This document shows, piece by piece, positions 8,401 through 18,267 of a stretch of DNA of 44,479 nucleotides. Source of the DNA: Pseudomonas viridiflava (GTDB lineage: Bacteria; Pseudomonadota; Gammaproteobacteria; Pseudomonadales; Pseudomonadaceae). The notes beneath the pieces are model-generated. The model was given only the letters and a program-made list of their open reading frames with translations. It did not search any database and was not told the DNA's origin. Made by a program: the position numbers and the translations under genes. Within the stretch, counting starts at the first letter, position 1, and each line of letters starts with the position of its first letter. The stretch lies in the NCBI GenBank assembly GCA_900596015.1, contig UVIF01000014.1, forward strand, positions 1-44,479. The letters are read 5' to 3'.

Positions 8401-8428
8401 AAAGCCACCCTAGGGTGGCTTTGTGGTT
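8401..8428. terminator. Strong, probably bidirectional terminator
   Basis: AAAGCCACCCT (8401-8411) pairs perfectly with AGGGTGGCTTT (8412-8422), followed by a T-rich run. It lies between the convergent 70-residue gene and the WecG-family gene, whose stop is at 8430, so it probably serves both. Confidence 0.88.
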
Positions 8429-8429
8429 T

Positions 8430-9164
8430 TCAGGGCTTCTGGCGCTGCTGAGAATACTGCCGCGCGATGATCGGCACGATGCGCCGTCCGTCGTGCCAAT
8501 AGCGCCCGGCCAGGCGACGAGGCTCGCTGAGGATGCGGTGCAGCCACTCCAGCGACAGCTTCTGCACCCACATTGGCGCGCGTTGCACCTTGCCCGACAG
8601 GAAGTTCAGCGCTGCGCCCGTGCACAGGCCCACGCCGTGGGCAAGGCCGCGGTCGGCGATCATCTTGCACAGCAGTTCCTGGCGCGGCGAACCGACCGAC
8701 ATGATCACCAGCTGCGCCCGATGCTGTTCGACGAACTGCAGGGTGGCTTCCACCTCTGCAGGGTTGTCGATGAAGCCCATCGGCGGGTTGTAGTGCAGGA
8801 ACGTCACCGCCGGGTAGCGCTGGGCCAGCACCTGCAGCACATCGGTGGTCGAGCCGACGACCGTCACTGTCCAGCCTTCACGCTGGGCTTCATCCATCAC
8901 CGACACGGTCAGGGTGCTGCCGGGAATGGCCTCCGGTACACCGGCGTCGAACTTGCGCAGCACGGGCATCAGTACCCGGCTGTCGCAGACCCGGTAGGCC
9001 GCCGCGTCGTAGGCGTTGCGAAAAACCGAGTCGTTTTCAAGCAGCACAACGTGGTTCACGTTGGCGGTAACCACGTAGCCAAACGGCTTGTTCACGTCGC
9101 CCTTGATGGCACGGATCAAGTGCATTTGGTCACCTTTGTAAAAATCTATTCCAAAAACTTTCAT
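8430..9164 (-). CDS. WecG/TagA/CpsF family glycosyltransferase
   Basis: The 244-residue GT26 enzyme transfers a sugar from a nucleotide donor to a lipid-linked acceptor on the cytoplasmic face of the inner membrane. Family landmarks are TANVNHVVLLEND near residue 33, the VCDSRVLMPVLR motif near residue 60, VVGST near 100, NPPMGF near 125, and the family motif VGSPRQE near 157. The C-terminus is basic and amphipathic, as expected for peripheral membrane attachment. GumM of the xanthan pathway is in the same family, so addition of an early backbone sugar of the exopolysaccharide is likely. It is at the 3' edge of the polysaccharide locus, separated from it by the GH5 gene on the other strand. 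Confidence 0.9.
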   Translation of the reverse strand: MKVFGIDFYKGDQMHLIRAIKGDVNKPFGYVVTANVNHVVLLENDSVFRNAYDAAAYRVCDSRVLMPVLRKFDAGVPEAIPGSTLTVSVMDEAQREGWTVTVVGSTTDVLQVLAQRYPAVTFLHYNPPMGFIDNPAEVEATLQFVEQHRAQLVIMSVGSPRQELLCKMIADRGLAHGVGLCTGAALNFLSGKVQRAPMWVQKLSLEWLHRILSEPRRLAGRYWHDGRRIVPIIARQYSQQRQKP

Positions 9165-9291
9165 CCAGGCCGTCCTATCAGTTCTAGAATGCGTTAATGC
9201 AGCGCCATAGAAAGGCTGCGGGAGCTTGGACGATTCGGCTTATTCGTCTGAAGCATGGTAATTGACTGATTTCCATCCATAGGCTGAGCCA

Positions 9292-10389
9292 ATGAACAGC
9301 AAAAGGTTGTATTCACGTGCAGATTCCGGGCGCGCAGTACCTTTCGTGCCTCAACTCCACCCATCTCGCCCTCGTCGTGCACTGTTGAGTGCGGCGATGG
9401 CGCTGGTGCTGGGCTCGGGCGCCGCATTCGCGGATGTGCCGATGGTTCAGATCAACGTATCGGGGGCAGAGTTCTCCGAGAATGCGTTTCCGGGCGTGGA
9501 AGGTACGCACTATTTCTTTCCGCGCGAAGGTTTCTTTGCCAATTGGAAGCGTCGTGGCATTCAAAGCGTGCGTTTCCCGCTCAAGTGGGAGCGCCTGCAA
9601 CCCACGCTGGGTGGGGCATTCGACCCGACCTATGCCAAGTTGATCGACAAGATGCTGGTGCAGGCTGCACAGGCGAACATGCAAGTGATCCTGGACGTGC
9701 ACAACTACGGGCGCTACCGCGGCAAGATCATCGGCACCAAGGAAGTCACCGTGGCTCACTACAAGAACCTCATGACTCAGATGGCCCGCCGCTGGAGCCC
9801 CTACAGTGCGCTGGCCGGCTACGACCTGATGAACGAGCCGCACGACGAATCCGACGCCATCTGGCCGACCGCAGCGCAGGCTGGGATCGACGCCATACGC
9901 AGCATCGACAAGACTCGTCCGATCTACGTCGAGGGCCGCTCGTGGGCCAGTGCCGAACGCTGGCCGCACTATAACGACGAGCTGCTCAAACTCAAGGACC
10001 CGTCGAACAAGCTGATCTTTTCCGCGCATATCTACATCGATCCCGACGGCAGTGGTAACTACAAGAATCGAATTTCCGGCAAATGGGATCCGGATATCGG
10101 GGTAAACCGAGCCAAGCCCTTCGTCGAGTGGCTCAAGCGCAACGGCAAGAAAGGCCACATCGGCGAGTTCGGCGTCCCTGACAATGACCCCCGCTGGCTG
10201 GACGCGGCCGAGCGGCTGCACAAGTATCTGGCCCTGCAGTGCATGCCGCTCACCTACTGGTCGAGCGGCCCTTACTGGGGTGGCTACTTCATGGCGGTCG
10301 AGCCGATCAACGGCAAGGCCCGTCCTCAATGGTCGGTCATGGGCAGGTACCTGAAAGAGCCGAAGTGCAAGGCTATCGGCCCGACCTGA
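9292..10389 (+). CDS. Exported glycoside hydrolase family 5 (cellulase-like)
   Basis: The 365-residue protein starts with a long signal peptide (hydrophobic core about residues 30-46, ending SGAAFA). The GH5 TIM barrel follows. The acid/base glutamate is E182 in LMNEP and the nucleophile is E292 in GEFG; RFPLKWERLQP (about 93-103) and LDVHNYGRY (about 137-145) are typical barrel strands. It would cut a beta-glucan or mannan in the periplasm or outside the cell. It is embedded on the opposite strand within the exopolysaccharide locus, and its 3' end overlaps the Wzy-like gene by 17 bases. A role in trimming or releasing the polymer is likely by analogy with hydrolases in other exopolysaccharide clusters. 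Confidence 0.92.
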   Translation: MNSKRLYSRADSGRAVPFVPQLHPSRPRRALLSAAMALVLGSGAAFADVPMVQINVSGAEFSENAFPGVEGTHYFFPREGFFANWKRRGIQSVRFPLKWERLQPTLGGAFDPTYAKLIDKMLVQAAQANMQVILDVHNYGRYRGKIIGTKEVTVAHYKNLMTQMARRWSPYSALAGYDLMNEPHDESDAIWPTAAQAGIDAIRSIDKTRPIYVEGRSWASAERWPHYNDELLKLKDPSNKLIFSAHIYIDPDGSGNYKNRISGKWDPDIGVNRAKPFVEWLKRNGKKGHIGEFGVPDNDPRWLDAAERLHKYLALQCMPLTYWSSGPYWGGYFMAVEPINGKARPQWSVMGRYLKEPKCKAIGPT

Positions 10390-11656
10390 TCGGCAGTCCC
10401 ATAGGGCCGGCCGGTCGTTCCAACGGACGATCGGCCGGTTGCGACGCCGGCACCCTCACCTGACCGTAATAGACGAATGCCGCAACCGCGAGCGCCGCGA
10501 TGTTGCCGTCGTACATCATGGCCGGCGACAGGAACAGATTGATCAGGTTGAAGCACATGTCCAGAACGAAGGCAGCCAGCAGGTCGCCTTTGTTGCGGCA
10601 CTGACGGCTGATTCTCCAGAATCCGACGAAGTACACCAGAATGATCAGCGGCATGATGAAGCCGTAGCGGTACAGCACGCCCAGCAAGCCCACGTCCGAC
10701 AGGTAGAAGTACGAGCTGTAAAGGCGCGAGAACCCGCCTTGCCACTGCAGCGACAACGCCCCCATCCCTACGTACCAGTTAGCCGCGGTATCACGCAGAA
10801 TGATCGCCGTGGTATCGGCACGCACCCCGCCCGGCTCGGTCGCTTCCTGCACCAGGGCCATCAGTCGCTCGTACTGCGCTTCGAACGGCGCCGGCATCAC
10901 CATGTAGGCGATCCCGCCCACCACGATCATCGCCAGGCCCAGCTTGACCAGCACATGCAGGTGCGCACGGAAGATCCACAACGCCGCCAGGGTCCACACC
11001 AGCATCGTGTTACGTGTCTGCAGAACCAGCCACAGGTAGGCGGCGAACAGGCCGAGCAACAGCACCGGGACCAGTTCGATACGACGGCGCAGGCGGTACA
11101 TCAGCATCATCGCGCACAGCGACACATAGGAACCGCCAATGCTGAAGCGGTCCGGACGCAACGGGTTGAGGCCGTAGTCCTTCTCATCGACGTTGAACGC
11201 GACAGCGGCGTTTTCCGGGACGATCTTGAAGTAGTAGAGAAAGCCCACTGCTACGCACGCCAGGCCACCGATCAGGAAATAGCGTTCGAGCTGCTCCTGG
11301 GTCGGTTGCGCCTTCAACATCAGGTACAAGGCCGGGAAGAACAGCAGGTAGAGGAAGTTGCGGCGCTCTTCGAGCAGGCCGTAGAACAGCGGCTGCTCGA
11401 AGTGATACCAGGAGAACAGTGCGGACATCACCGGCAGGGCAACGCCCATGAACAGGATCCACATACTGGCCCGTGACTGCCACGGGCGTTGCCACATGGC
11501 CAGCAACAACACCGCTGCGCCCACCACACCGGCCAGGTACAGCTCACGCAGGTATGGCAGCCCCGCCAGCTTGTTGTCGGTCAGGAAAACGAAGCCGGAG
11601 TTGACCACCACCAGCAGGCACAGCAACGTGCGCGGATTGAACAAAGCCTGGAGCAT
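10373..11656 (-). CDS. Wzy-type polymerase / O-antigen ligase family protein
   Basis: The 427-residue integral membrane protein has about ten to twelve hydrophobic segments and one large periplasmic loop (about residues 260-320). The loop is followed by the typical SDVGLLGVLYRYGFI helix of the O-antigen ligase/polymerase superfamily. In a locus with Wzx, Wzc and Wza partners and no lipopolysaccharide core genes, Wzy (joining repeat units in the periplasm) is more likely than WaaL ligase. Sequence alone does not separate the two. It lies 28 bases after the GT2 gene in the same leftward operon. Its 3' end overlaps the convergent GH5 gene. Confidence 0.82.
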   Translation of the reverse strand: MLQALFNPRTLLCLLVVVNSGFVFLTDNKLAGLPYLRELYLAGVVGAAVLLLAMWQRPWQSRASMWILFMGVALPVMSALFSWYHFEQPLFYGLLEERRNFLYLLFFPALYLMLKAQPTQEQLERYFLIGGLACVAVGFLYYFKIVPENAAVAFNVDEKDYGLNPLRPDRFSIGGSYVSLCAMMLMYRLRRRIELVPVLLLGLFAAYLWLVLQTRNTMLVWTLAALWIFRAHLHVLVKLGLAMIVVGGIAYMVMPAPFEAQYERLMALVQEATEPGGVRADTTAIILRDTAANWYVGMGALSLQWQGGFSRLYSSYFYLSDVGLLGVLYRYGFIMPLIILVYFVGFWRISRQCRNKGDLLAAFVLDMCFNLINLFLSPAMMYDGNIAALAVAAFVYYGQVRVPASQPADRPLERPAGPMGLPIRSGR

Positions 11657-11684
11657 GTCCGTTACCTCGTGGACGATAGATCAC

Positions 11685-12632
11685 TCAGCGCCATTTGAAC
11701 GCCAAGCCCTCGGTGATGCCCTTGATGCCGAACTTGATGTTCTTGGCACTGCCGCGGTTCTGCAGCACGGTGATCGCGCCCAGCGCGATCGCCGAGACGA
11801 AGGTGCACGCGGTCGAATGAAAGCGCTTGTTGTACATGATGGCCGCGCGGTTGCGGTAGAAGTGGAACATGTGGCTGCGGCCGCGGGTGCTGCCGCTGTC
11901 GCCATGGCGAGCGAAGCTGTTCAGAGCGACACGGCCATGCCAGCCCACGGCGGCGGCGCGACGTTCCCAGTCCACTTCTTCGGAATACATGAAGTAGCGG
12001 TGGTCCATCATGCCGACCTCTTCGATCACCTCGCGACGCACCATCAGGCTGGCGCCCATCAGGTAGTCAGGCTCCGGCAGCCCCGCTGTGGCCAGTTGCG
12101 TGCGGTCGAGGTTCTTGCCCATCAGCTTGGTCTTGCCCAGCCAGGGGAAGAGCATTCCGCCACCCACGCACTGGACCACCTGCGGGCGATCCGAATACAC
12201 CAGCACGGACGCCGAGAAGCCGCATTTGGGCGACTGTTCCAGGGTATCGCGCAGCGCTTCCAGCGCACCGGCCTCGACGGTCACGTCGTTGTTGAGCAGC
12301 CAGATGTAGCGATAGCCTGCACGGACCGCGTAGTCGATGCCCACATTGTTGCCGCCGGCGTAGCCGTGGTTGCCTTCGTTGACGATCAGTACGCGCTCAT
12401 GGGGCGTGTCATAGCTGCCGGCGGCGCGCTCGTCGATCACCCGTACGTCCGGGCCGGTCGAATCGTTGAGGAACTGCTGCAGGCGCGACACGCTGTCGTC
12501 CTTGGAATCGTTGTCGATCACCACGACCGGAACGCGGCAGTGCGCGTCCAGGGCACGGATGCAGTCGATGGTGGTATCGGCGCCATTCCAGTTGAGGATG
12601 ATCGCGCATACGTCATTATTGGATCTGGTCAT
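11685..12632 (-). CDS. Family 2 glycosyltransferase (rhamnosyltransferase-like)
   Basis: The 315-residue GT-A enzyme begins CAIILNWNGADTTIDCIRAL, a typical GT2 start. The donor-binding aspartates are in VVVIDNDSKDD (about residues 36-46) and WLLNNDVTVEAGALEAL (about 110-126), where LNND is the DXD-like metal site. The C-terminal part contains GASLMVRREVIEEVG and FMYSEEVDWERRA, as in dTDP-rhamnosyltransferases such as WbbL-like proteins. It adds one sugar to the lipid-linked repeat unit. Its ATG overlaps the stop of the flippase gene by 4 bases, so the two are co-translated. The donor sugar is not decidable; a 6-deoxyhexose made through gmd is one possibility. Confidence 0.9.
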   Translation of the reverse strand: MTRSNNDVCAIILNWNGADTTIDCIRALDAHCRVPVVVIDNDSKDDSVSRLQQFLNDSTGPDVRVIDERAAGSYDTPHERVLIVNEGNHGYAGGNNVGIDYAVRAGYRYIWLLNNDVTVEAGALEALRDTLEQSPKCGFSASVLVYSDRPQVVQCVGGGMLFPWLGKTKLMGKNLDRTQLATAGLPEPDYLMGASLMVRREVIEEVGMMDHRYFMYSEEVDWERRAAAVGWHGRVALNSFARHGDSGSTRGRSHMFHFYRNRAAIMYNKRFHSTACTFVSAIALGAITVLQNRGSAKNIKFGIKGITEGLAFKWR

Positions 12633-13987
12633 GCTTCAGCCTCCTGTAGAGTGCCACGCTGGCGGTTCTGCCAGGCACGCGCCTTGAATACGACGATCGA
12701 CAGCATCGCCAGATAGATGAAAATGTTTGCCGCCGCGATGGCCATCACCACCGCCAGGGCCGAGCCGCCCCAGAAGGCGCCCAGGGCCACCGCGCCGAAG
12801 CGCAGCGAAGTCGCGAAGACTTCGAAGCCCAGGAAGTAGGCTTGCAGGCGCAAGGCCGGGATGGCCACTTCGCACGGCATCGCCGCGAACCGGGCCAATT
12901 CCGCCAGGGCCAGCCAGCGCGCGTATTCGCCCGCTTCGTGCCACTGGGCACCGAAGGCCACGGTGAACAGCCAAGGCCCGGCAATGACCAGGATCAGAAA
13001 ACCTGCCGAGCCGATCGCCGTCATCGCGCCGACGCCCTTGAGCAGCAGGCCGACCACCGCTTCGCGCGCATGGACGGCGGCGGCGATGCGCGGGTAGAAG
13101 ACGCTGCCCATGGCCTTGCCGATGAAGTTGCTGGGCATTGCCAGCACTTGCAGGCACAGGGCGAAATAGCCGGCCGGTATGGCGCCGAACAACGAGGCCA
13201 GTACCAGTGTGGGCATGTGCACCGACAAGGCGTTGATCAACACCTGCGGGGCACGGAAAAGTGGGAAGTCGCGGTATTCGCTGGCCAGTTGGCGCAGGGT
13301 CTTGCGCGGCGCTTCGTCGGTTTCGGCAACCTCGGCCGGGGCCGGTTTGCTCATGGCCATGCCGATCAGGATCAGCAGGCTGTGCACTACGTAGTACAGG
13401 GCGCTGGTAACCACCAGCATGGTTGCGCTGTTGTTGAACAGGCCGCCGACACTGCGCATGCCGTTGTACACCAGCGCATGGCTGGTGGCGGCACGGGCGG
13501 TCAGGCGATAGCGACCATGGCGATAGAGCCACTGCTGCAGCACTTCGAGCACCGCCGAGCTGAACATTACCAGCGGCAGCAGCATCAGGTACGGGGTGAG
13601 CAGTGAAAGGTTCCAGCGTTCGGCCAGCATCGGCCCCCACCACAACAGCACGCCGGCAACCAGTATGGAAACCAGCAAGGCGACCACGGTCGCCAGCTTG
13701 GCCAGTCCGCTGGCGTCGCGGTGGGTCTGCGGCAGAACGATGGCCATCGACCAGGTCAGGCTGCAGGCCGGAATCAGAATGATCGTCAGGCTGAGGAAGG
13801 TACCCACCACCCCGAACGCTTCGGGGCCGTAGATACGCATGATCACCGGGATCAGCGCGAGGTTGATCAGCTGCGCGCCGGCGGAGCCGCCGAGCGCGGT
13901 CGCCAGATTGCGCACCATGCGGTTCTGGCGCAGCTGTTGAATGAGGCCGGGGGCCGGTGCCGGCCCCTGGCTCAAATCGTGTTCCAT
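12629..13987 (-). CDS. Wzx-like polysaccharide flippase
   Basis: The 452-residue membrane protein has roughly a dozen hydrophobic segments in the pattern of the MATE/MVF (PST) flippase superfamily. It would move the undecaprenyl-linked repeat unit to the periplasmic face. The N-terminal NLATALGGSAGAQLINLALIPVI is characteristic, as is RIYGPEAFGVVGTFLSL just after it. The start at 13987 (MEHDLS) is chosen for a strong GGAGG site 6 bases upstream; the longer frame overlaps the sugar transferase. It lies 14 bases after that transferase in one operon. Confidence 0.88.
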   Translation of the reverse strand: MEHDLSQGPAPAPGLIQQLRQNRMVRNLATALGGSAGAQLINLALIPVIMRIYGPEAFGVVGTFLSLTIILIPACSLTWSMAIVLPQTHRDASGLAKLATVVALLVSILVAGVLLWWGPMLAERWNLSLLTPYLMLLPLVMFSSAVLEVLQQWLYRHGRYRLTARAATSHALVYNGMRSVGGLFNNSATMLVVTSALYYVVHSLLILIGMAMSKPAPAEVAETDEAPRKTLRQLASEYRDFPLFRAPQVLINALSVHMPTLVLASLFGAIPAGYFALCLQVLAMPSNFIGKAMGSVFYPRIAAAVHAREAVVGLLLKGVGAMTAIGSAGFLILVIAGPWLFTVAFGAQWHEAGEYARWLALAELARFAAMPCEVAIPALRLQAYFLGFEVFATSLRFGAVALGAFWGGSALAVVMAIAAANIFIYLAMLSIVVFKARAWQNRQRGTLQEAEA

Positions 13988-14001
13988 CCCAGCCTCCGGG
14001 C

Positions 14002-15396
14002 TCAATAGATGTTCCGTGAGAACAGGGTGAACGGGGTCTTGATCAGGATCTTGATGTCCAGCCACAGCGACCAGTGATTGATGTAGGCCAGGTCACGCTC
14101 CAGGCGCCCCTGCATCTTGTCCAGGGTATCGGTTTCGCCACGGAAGCCGCTGACCTGGGCGAGGCCGGTGATGCCGGGCTTGATGCGATGACGTGCCATG
14201 TAGGCCATCAACTTGTCGCAGTAGTAATGGTTGTGGGCGATGGCGTGGGGACGCGGACCGACCAGGGCCATCTCGCCGCGCAGCACGTTGATCAGCTGTG
14301 GCAGCTCGTCGAGCGAAGAACGACGCAGGAACGCACCGACACGGGTTACGCGCGAATCGTTGCGGGTGGCCTGCTTCACTTCCTGGTCGTCGTGCATGCG
14401 CATCGAACGGAACTTGTAGACGTGAATCACGGTGCCGTTGCAACCGTCGCGACCCTGGCGGAAAAACACCGGGCCTGGCGAGGACAGCTTGACCGCCACT
14501 GCGCAGCTGATCAGTACCGGTGCCAGGGCGATGATCGCCAGCAGCGCCAGGCTGCGGTCGATCAGGTCCTTGGCCATGGCCGCAGCAGGGTGCGAACTCA
14601 GCGGGGTTTCGTTGAGGTAGATGGCCGGGAACTGCTCGATCTGCGAGATCGACTGGTTGAGCAGCATCATGCTGCCGAAGTCCGGCACCCAGACCACGTC
14701 CACCGCCAGGTCGAGCAGGTCGACGTAGATCGATTCGATCTGCACCATGCGATCCAGTGGCAGGGCGATGTACACCCGACGCACTTGCTCGCGCTGAACG
14801 ATGTCGCGCAGTTCGTCGAAACCGCCCAGATGCGGCACGCCCGGCACCGGTACCCAGTCGGCATCGACTTCGGCGTCCGGCGCGATCACGCCCAGCACCG
14901 GTACGCGCGGCTTGAGCTGGCGCGCCAGCTTGCCGGCCAGTTCACCGGCGCCGATGATCACGGCCTTGCGCTCGTTCTTCAAGCGCTGGTTGTGACGGTT
15001 GAGCAGGAAGCGCAGCGGGATGAACGTTGCCGCCTGGGCCAGGAAGCCGTAGACGATCAGCTTGACGGCCATGCCGGGCGCCAACGCCTGCGGGCTGCCA
15101 CTGAGCCAGATGACCACGGCCAGGGCCGCGACCAGGGTCAGCCAGCCGCCGAGCAGGCGCAGCAGGCCACTCAGGTAGTTCAGGCGCTTGTGGTAGACGT
15201 GCAGGAAACTGTAGACGGGGACCGAAGCGAGCACCCCGATCATCATCAGGACCCGATACTGGGGCGGGAATTCGTTGAAGTGTGCGTACAGGACACTGAA
15301 TGTCAGCGCGCATGCCAGGGTGGCACCCGCGAGCCACATGGTCCAGAACGTCAGGCCCCGACGATTTACCATCGGGTGCAAGCGAGGCGCAATCAT
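14002..15396 (-). CDS. Undecaprenyl-phosphate sugar phosphotransferase (WcaJ/WbaP type)
   Basis: The 464-residue polyisoprenyl-phosphate hexose-1-phosphate transferase initiates repeat-unit assembly by moving a hexose-1-phosphate (glucose or galactose in characterised relatives) from UDP-sugar to undecaprenyl phosphate. Four N-terminal membrane helices (about residues 12-120) are followed by a CoA-binding-like Rossmann region ([18 protein letters not shown]) and a re-entrant helix. The C-terminal catalytic bacterial sugar transferase domain has [21 protein letters not shown] and [10 protein letters not shown]. The start at 15396 (MIAPRL) follows AGAGGATAC. Positions 15397-15510 upstream hold a small gap after Wzc with no gene. 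Confidence 0.92.
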   Translation of the reverse strand: MIAPRLHPMVNRRGLTFWTMWLAGATLACALTFSVLYAHFNEFPPQYRVLMMIGVLASVPVYSFLHVYHKRLNYLSGLLRLLGGWLTLVAALAVVIWLSGSPQALAPGMAVKLIVYGFLAQAATFIPLRFLLNRHNQRLKNERKAVIIGAGELAGKLARQLKPRVPVLGVIAPDAEVDADWVPVPGVPHLGGFDELRDIVQREQVRRVYIALPLDRMVQIESIYVDLLDLAVDVVWVPDFGSMMLLNQSISQIEQFPAIYLNETPLSSHPAAAMAKDLIDRSLALLAIIALAPVLISCAVAVKLSSPGPVFFRQGRDGCNGTVIHVYKFRSMRMHDDQEVKQATRNDSRVTRVGAFLRRSSLDELPQLINVLRGEMALVGPRPHAIAHNHYYCDKLMAYMARHRIKPGITGLAQVSGFRGETDTLDKMQGRLERDLAYINHWSLWLDIKILIKTPFTLFSRNIY

Positions 15397-15510
15397 AGAT
15401 GTATCCTCTGCAGACAAGTGCGGCGTGGTTGGGCATTTTCCGTAACGCGACCAGCCGTGCGCACGGCTCACCCCGAAGGGAGAGCGGCGCGGCTGCAAGG
15501 TCGGAAAGGT

Positions 15511-17733
15511 TTACTGGGCCGGGGCTGCCGGCAGGTAGTCATAGTAGTGGTCGCGACGCTGACCGGGTTCGGGACGCGACACCTGGTTGAGGACCACACC
15601 AGTGATCGGCGCGCCGGTCTGCAACAGCTGACCGATGCTCTTGCGCACGAGCGGCATGCTGGTGGCTTCGGACTTGATCACGTAGATCACCGAATCGGCC
15701 ATGCCGCACAGCAGTGCTGCGTCGCTTACCGACTGGCTGGCCGGGGTGTCCAGAATCACGCGGTCGTAGCGGTGGCGTGCCCACTCCAGGAAGGTCTGCA
15801 TGCGCGTGCTGGCCAGCAGTTCCTGCGGGTTGTACGGCATTTCACCGGCGCAGATCACGTCCAGGCTACCGATGGTCTGCAGGCAGTCATCGACGCCCGC
15901 CTTGCCCGCCAGCAACTCGGCCAGGCCGATGTGCTGAGCGTCCAGGCCCAGGTTGGTGGCCACTTTCGGACGGCGCAGGTCGGCTTCCACCAACAGCACG
16001 CGTTCGACGCGGGCCATGGCACCGGCCAGGTTGATCGCCAGGGTGGTCTTGCCTTCGCCCGGAGTGGTCGAGGTCAGGACCAGGGTCTTGCGGCGGACAT
16101 CGTCGTCGTTGAGCATCACGCCGGTGCGCAGGGTACGTACGGCTTCGGCGAATGCCGCGTCGTCGTTGCGCTCGAACTGGCGGTGGATGCGCGAACGGTT
16201 GCGACGCTTGAGCAACGGCACCACGCTCAGTACCGGCAGCTGCAGGGCACGCTCGACGTCGGCGCTGTTCTTGAAGCTGTTGTTCAAGGCTTCACGCAGC
16301 AGGGCAATGGCGCAACCGGCGATCAGCGACAGCAGCGCGGCCAGCACCACCAGAATGGCCTTGCGCGGCGTGGTCGGGAACAGCGGCGCGATGGCAGGGT
16401 CGACCACGCGGGCATTGCCCGAGACCAGGTCGGCAGTCGCCATGGTTTCGCGCAGCTTGGTCATGAACGTGTTGTACACGTCACGGTTGCTGTCGACATC
16501 GCGCTGCAGTTCACGCAGGGCGAACTCCTTGCGGGAGATGTCCTGGATTTCCTGCTTGTTGGTGTTGAACGAGGAGCGCAACGAGTTCTCGTTGTCCTGC
16601 GCCAACTGATAGTTGTGCTGCAGGCCGGCGACGACCTGGCTGACCTGGCTGCGCAGGCTGGCCTGGGCGGCTTGCAGTTCGGAGCGTGCGGCAACCATCT
16701 GCGGATGCTTGTCGCCGTAGCGCTGGCTGTACTCGTCGACCCGCGCCTGGGCAGTAGCGGCCACGGCCTGGAACTGCTGGATCACCGGGTTGTTGATGAC
16801 CGCAGGCACGCTGGACAGGTCCAGGTTGCCACCGCGGGCCAACAGACCCTGCACCTGACGGTACTGGCTCTGGGCATCGGCACGTTCGCGGCGCGCATCG
16901 ACCAGACGGTCGCTGGTACGGGCCAGTTCGTTGGCGGTGATGGTAGCCACGCCGCCGACATCGACCAGGCCCTGGCCATCGCGATAGGCCTGCAACTTGC
17001 TTTCAGCCTGCTGCAGCTGGGTGCGCAGCTCGACCATGCGGGTGTTCATCCAGCGGCTGGCGGTCAGCGATTCCTGCTGCTGCGAGTTCTGCCGGCTGGC
17101 CAGGTAACCCTGAGCCAAGGCGTTGGCGGTGGCCGCACCGGTTTCGGCATCGGCCATGGTCACGCCGATGCTGACCAAGTGGCTCTTGCCCACGACGGTC
17201 ACGCTGGTGCGCTGGCGCAGTTCCATCACGGCGCTGTTGAATGCCTGCTGCTCGGTGTAGTTGAGCTCCTGATGCCAGCTCTGCGGGAACCAGTCGGCGT
17301 GCCAGTTGGACAGCTGGGCCTTGATCTTGGCCAGGCGCGACTGCTTCTGCCGTGGGTCCAGTTCCTCGTGGTGCGACAGGTCGAGCTCGCGCACGGCGCG
17401 CTCGGCCACTTCGCGGCTTTGGATCAAGCCCATCTGGGTCTGCAGGTAATCGCTGTTGGGATCGGGACGGTCCGGCGTCTGCTGGAACGTGATGACCTGG
17501 TTACCGCTGGGCTCGATGACCAGAGTGGCGACGGAGCGATAGGTCGGGGTCATGTTCAGCGCGTAGATCACGGCGGCGGCGGTGCCTACCGCGAACACAC
17601 CGAGGATCATGCCGCGGCGACGCCACAGCGTACGCCACAGTTTGCGCGAATCCAGCGCATCGCGTTCTTCTGACGCGGGCACAGCCTGCCAGGGAGCAAC
17701 GCCCTGGCTGTTTCTTACGGCAATCTGGCTCAT
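15511..17733 (-). CDS. Wzc-type polysaccharide co-polymerase and BY-kinase
   Basis: The 740-residue inner-membrane protein controls polymer length and export. It has an N-terminal Wzz domain with the first membrane segment near residue 38, a long periplasmic coiled coil (about 190-410), a GNVR-type region (ELQRDVDSNRDVYNTFMTKL), and a second membrane segment near 450. The cytoplasmic tyrosine kinase domain has Walker A TPGEGKT near residue 560, Walker A' VLLVEADLRRP, and Walker B VILDTP. The last residues form a tyrosine-rich tail (DHYYDY) for autophosphorylation. The start at 17733 is one base after the stop of the Wza gene. It works with the short Wza and the Wzy-like protein of this operon. 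Confidence 0.94.
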   Translation of the reverse strand: MSQIAVRNSQGVAPWQAVPASEERDALDSRKLWRTLWRRRGMILGVFAVGTAAAVIYALNMTPTYRSVATLVIEPSGNQVITFQQTPDRPDPNSDYLQTQMGLIQSREVAERAVRELDLSHHEELDPRQKQSRLAKIKAQLSNWHADWFPQSWHQELNYTEQQAFNSAVMELRQRTSVTVVGKSHLVSIGVTMADAETGAATANALAQGYLASRQNSQQQESLTASRWMNTRMVELRTQLQQAESKLQAYRDGQGLVDVGGVATITANELARTSDRLVDARRERADAQSQYRQVQGLLARGGNLDLSSVPAVINNPVIQQFQAVAATAQARVDEYSQRYGDKHPQMVAARSELQAAQASLRSQVSQVVAGLQHNYQLAQDNENSLRSSFNTNKQEIQDISRKEFALRELQRDVDSNRDVYNTFMTKLRETMATADLVSGNARVVDPAIAPLFPTTPRKAILVVLAALLSLIAGCAIALLREALNNSFKNSADVERALQLPVLSVVPLLKRRNRSRIHRQFERNDDAAFAEAVRTLRTGVMLNDDDVRRKTLVLTSTTPGEGKTTLAINLAGAMARVERVLLVEADLRRPKVATNLGLDAQHIGLAELLAGKAGVDDCLQTIGSLDVICAGEMPYNPQELLASTRMQTFLEWARHRYDRVILDTPASQSVSDAALLCGMADSVIYVIKSEATSMPLVRKSIGQLLQTGAPITGVVLNQVSRPEPGQRRDHYYDYLPAAPAQ

Positions 17734-17734
17734 G

Positions 17735-18241
17735 TCAGAAGAACCCCTGGTCAATGGTGATGGTGTCGCCCGGTTCTACCGGTGTTGCCAATTGGGCCGC
17801 TTTGGCACTGCCGCCGCGATTGATGTTGATGCGGTTGACCGAAGCACGCTCGGTCAGGCCGCCGGCCAGCGCGATGGCACGGTCCATGGTCAGGCCCGGC
17901 TTGTAGGGATACCCACCCGGCGCCTTGACTTCGCCGCCAATATAGAAGGGGCGGTATTCGACCACGCTCACGGTCACTTTCGGATCTTTGAGGTAATCAC
18001 CGCTCAGACCCTTGGTGATGACGCGTTCGATCTCGTCGGTGGTCTTGCCCAGGGCTTTCACGTTGCCGAGAAAGGGATAGGAAAAGGTACCGGAATCGTT
18101 GAGGTGGACTTCTTCGTTGGTCAGATCGGGTTCACCCAGTACGGAAACCCGGATGACATCGCCCGAAGCGAGTTTGTAGGCATCGGCCTGGGCTCCCAGG
18201 CTGAACAGTGCCAGTACGACAATCAATGCATGCTTGAACAT
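17735..18241 (-). CDS. Short Wza-type polysaccharide export protein
   Basis: The 168-residue periplasmic protein has a signal peptide (about residues 1-20, ending GAQADA), then the polysaccharide-export (PES) domain starting YKLASGDVIRVSVLGEPDLT. One SLBB domain follows (FYIGGEVKAPGGYPYKPGLTMDRAIALAGGLT). It is less than half the length of E. coli Wza (about 380). It lacks the lipobox cysteine and the C-terminal amphipathic helix that forms the outer-membrane pore. An AGGGGAGAAG ribosome-binding site supports the start at 18241. The missing pore is probably supplied by the beta-barrel protein encoded 26 bases upstream. Confidence 0.92.
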   Translation of the reverse strand: MFKHALIVVLALFSLGAQADAYKLASGDVIRVSVLGEPDLTNEEVHLNDSGTFSYPFLGNVKALGKTTDEIERVITKGLSGDYLKDPKVTVSVVEYRPFYIGGEVKAPGGYPYKPGLTMDRAIALAGGLTERASVNRININRGGSAKAAQLATPVEPGDTITIDQGFF

Positions 18242-18267
18242 GGTGGCTTCTCCCCTTTGGGTTGAGT

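Noticed and set aside
14074..17673. A 1199-codon open frame on the plus strand across the EPS genes
   Set aside because: It is antisense to the clear sugar-transferase and Wzc genes. Such frames arise from GC-rich codon bias, and its translation has no recognisable domain.
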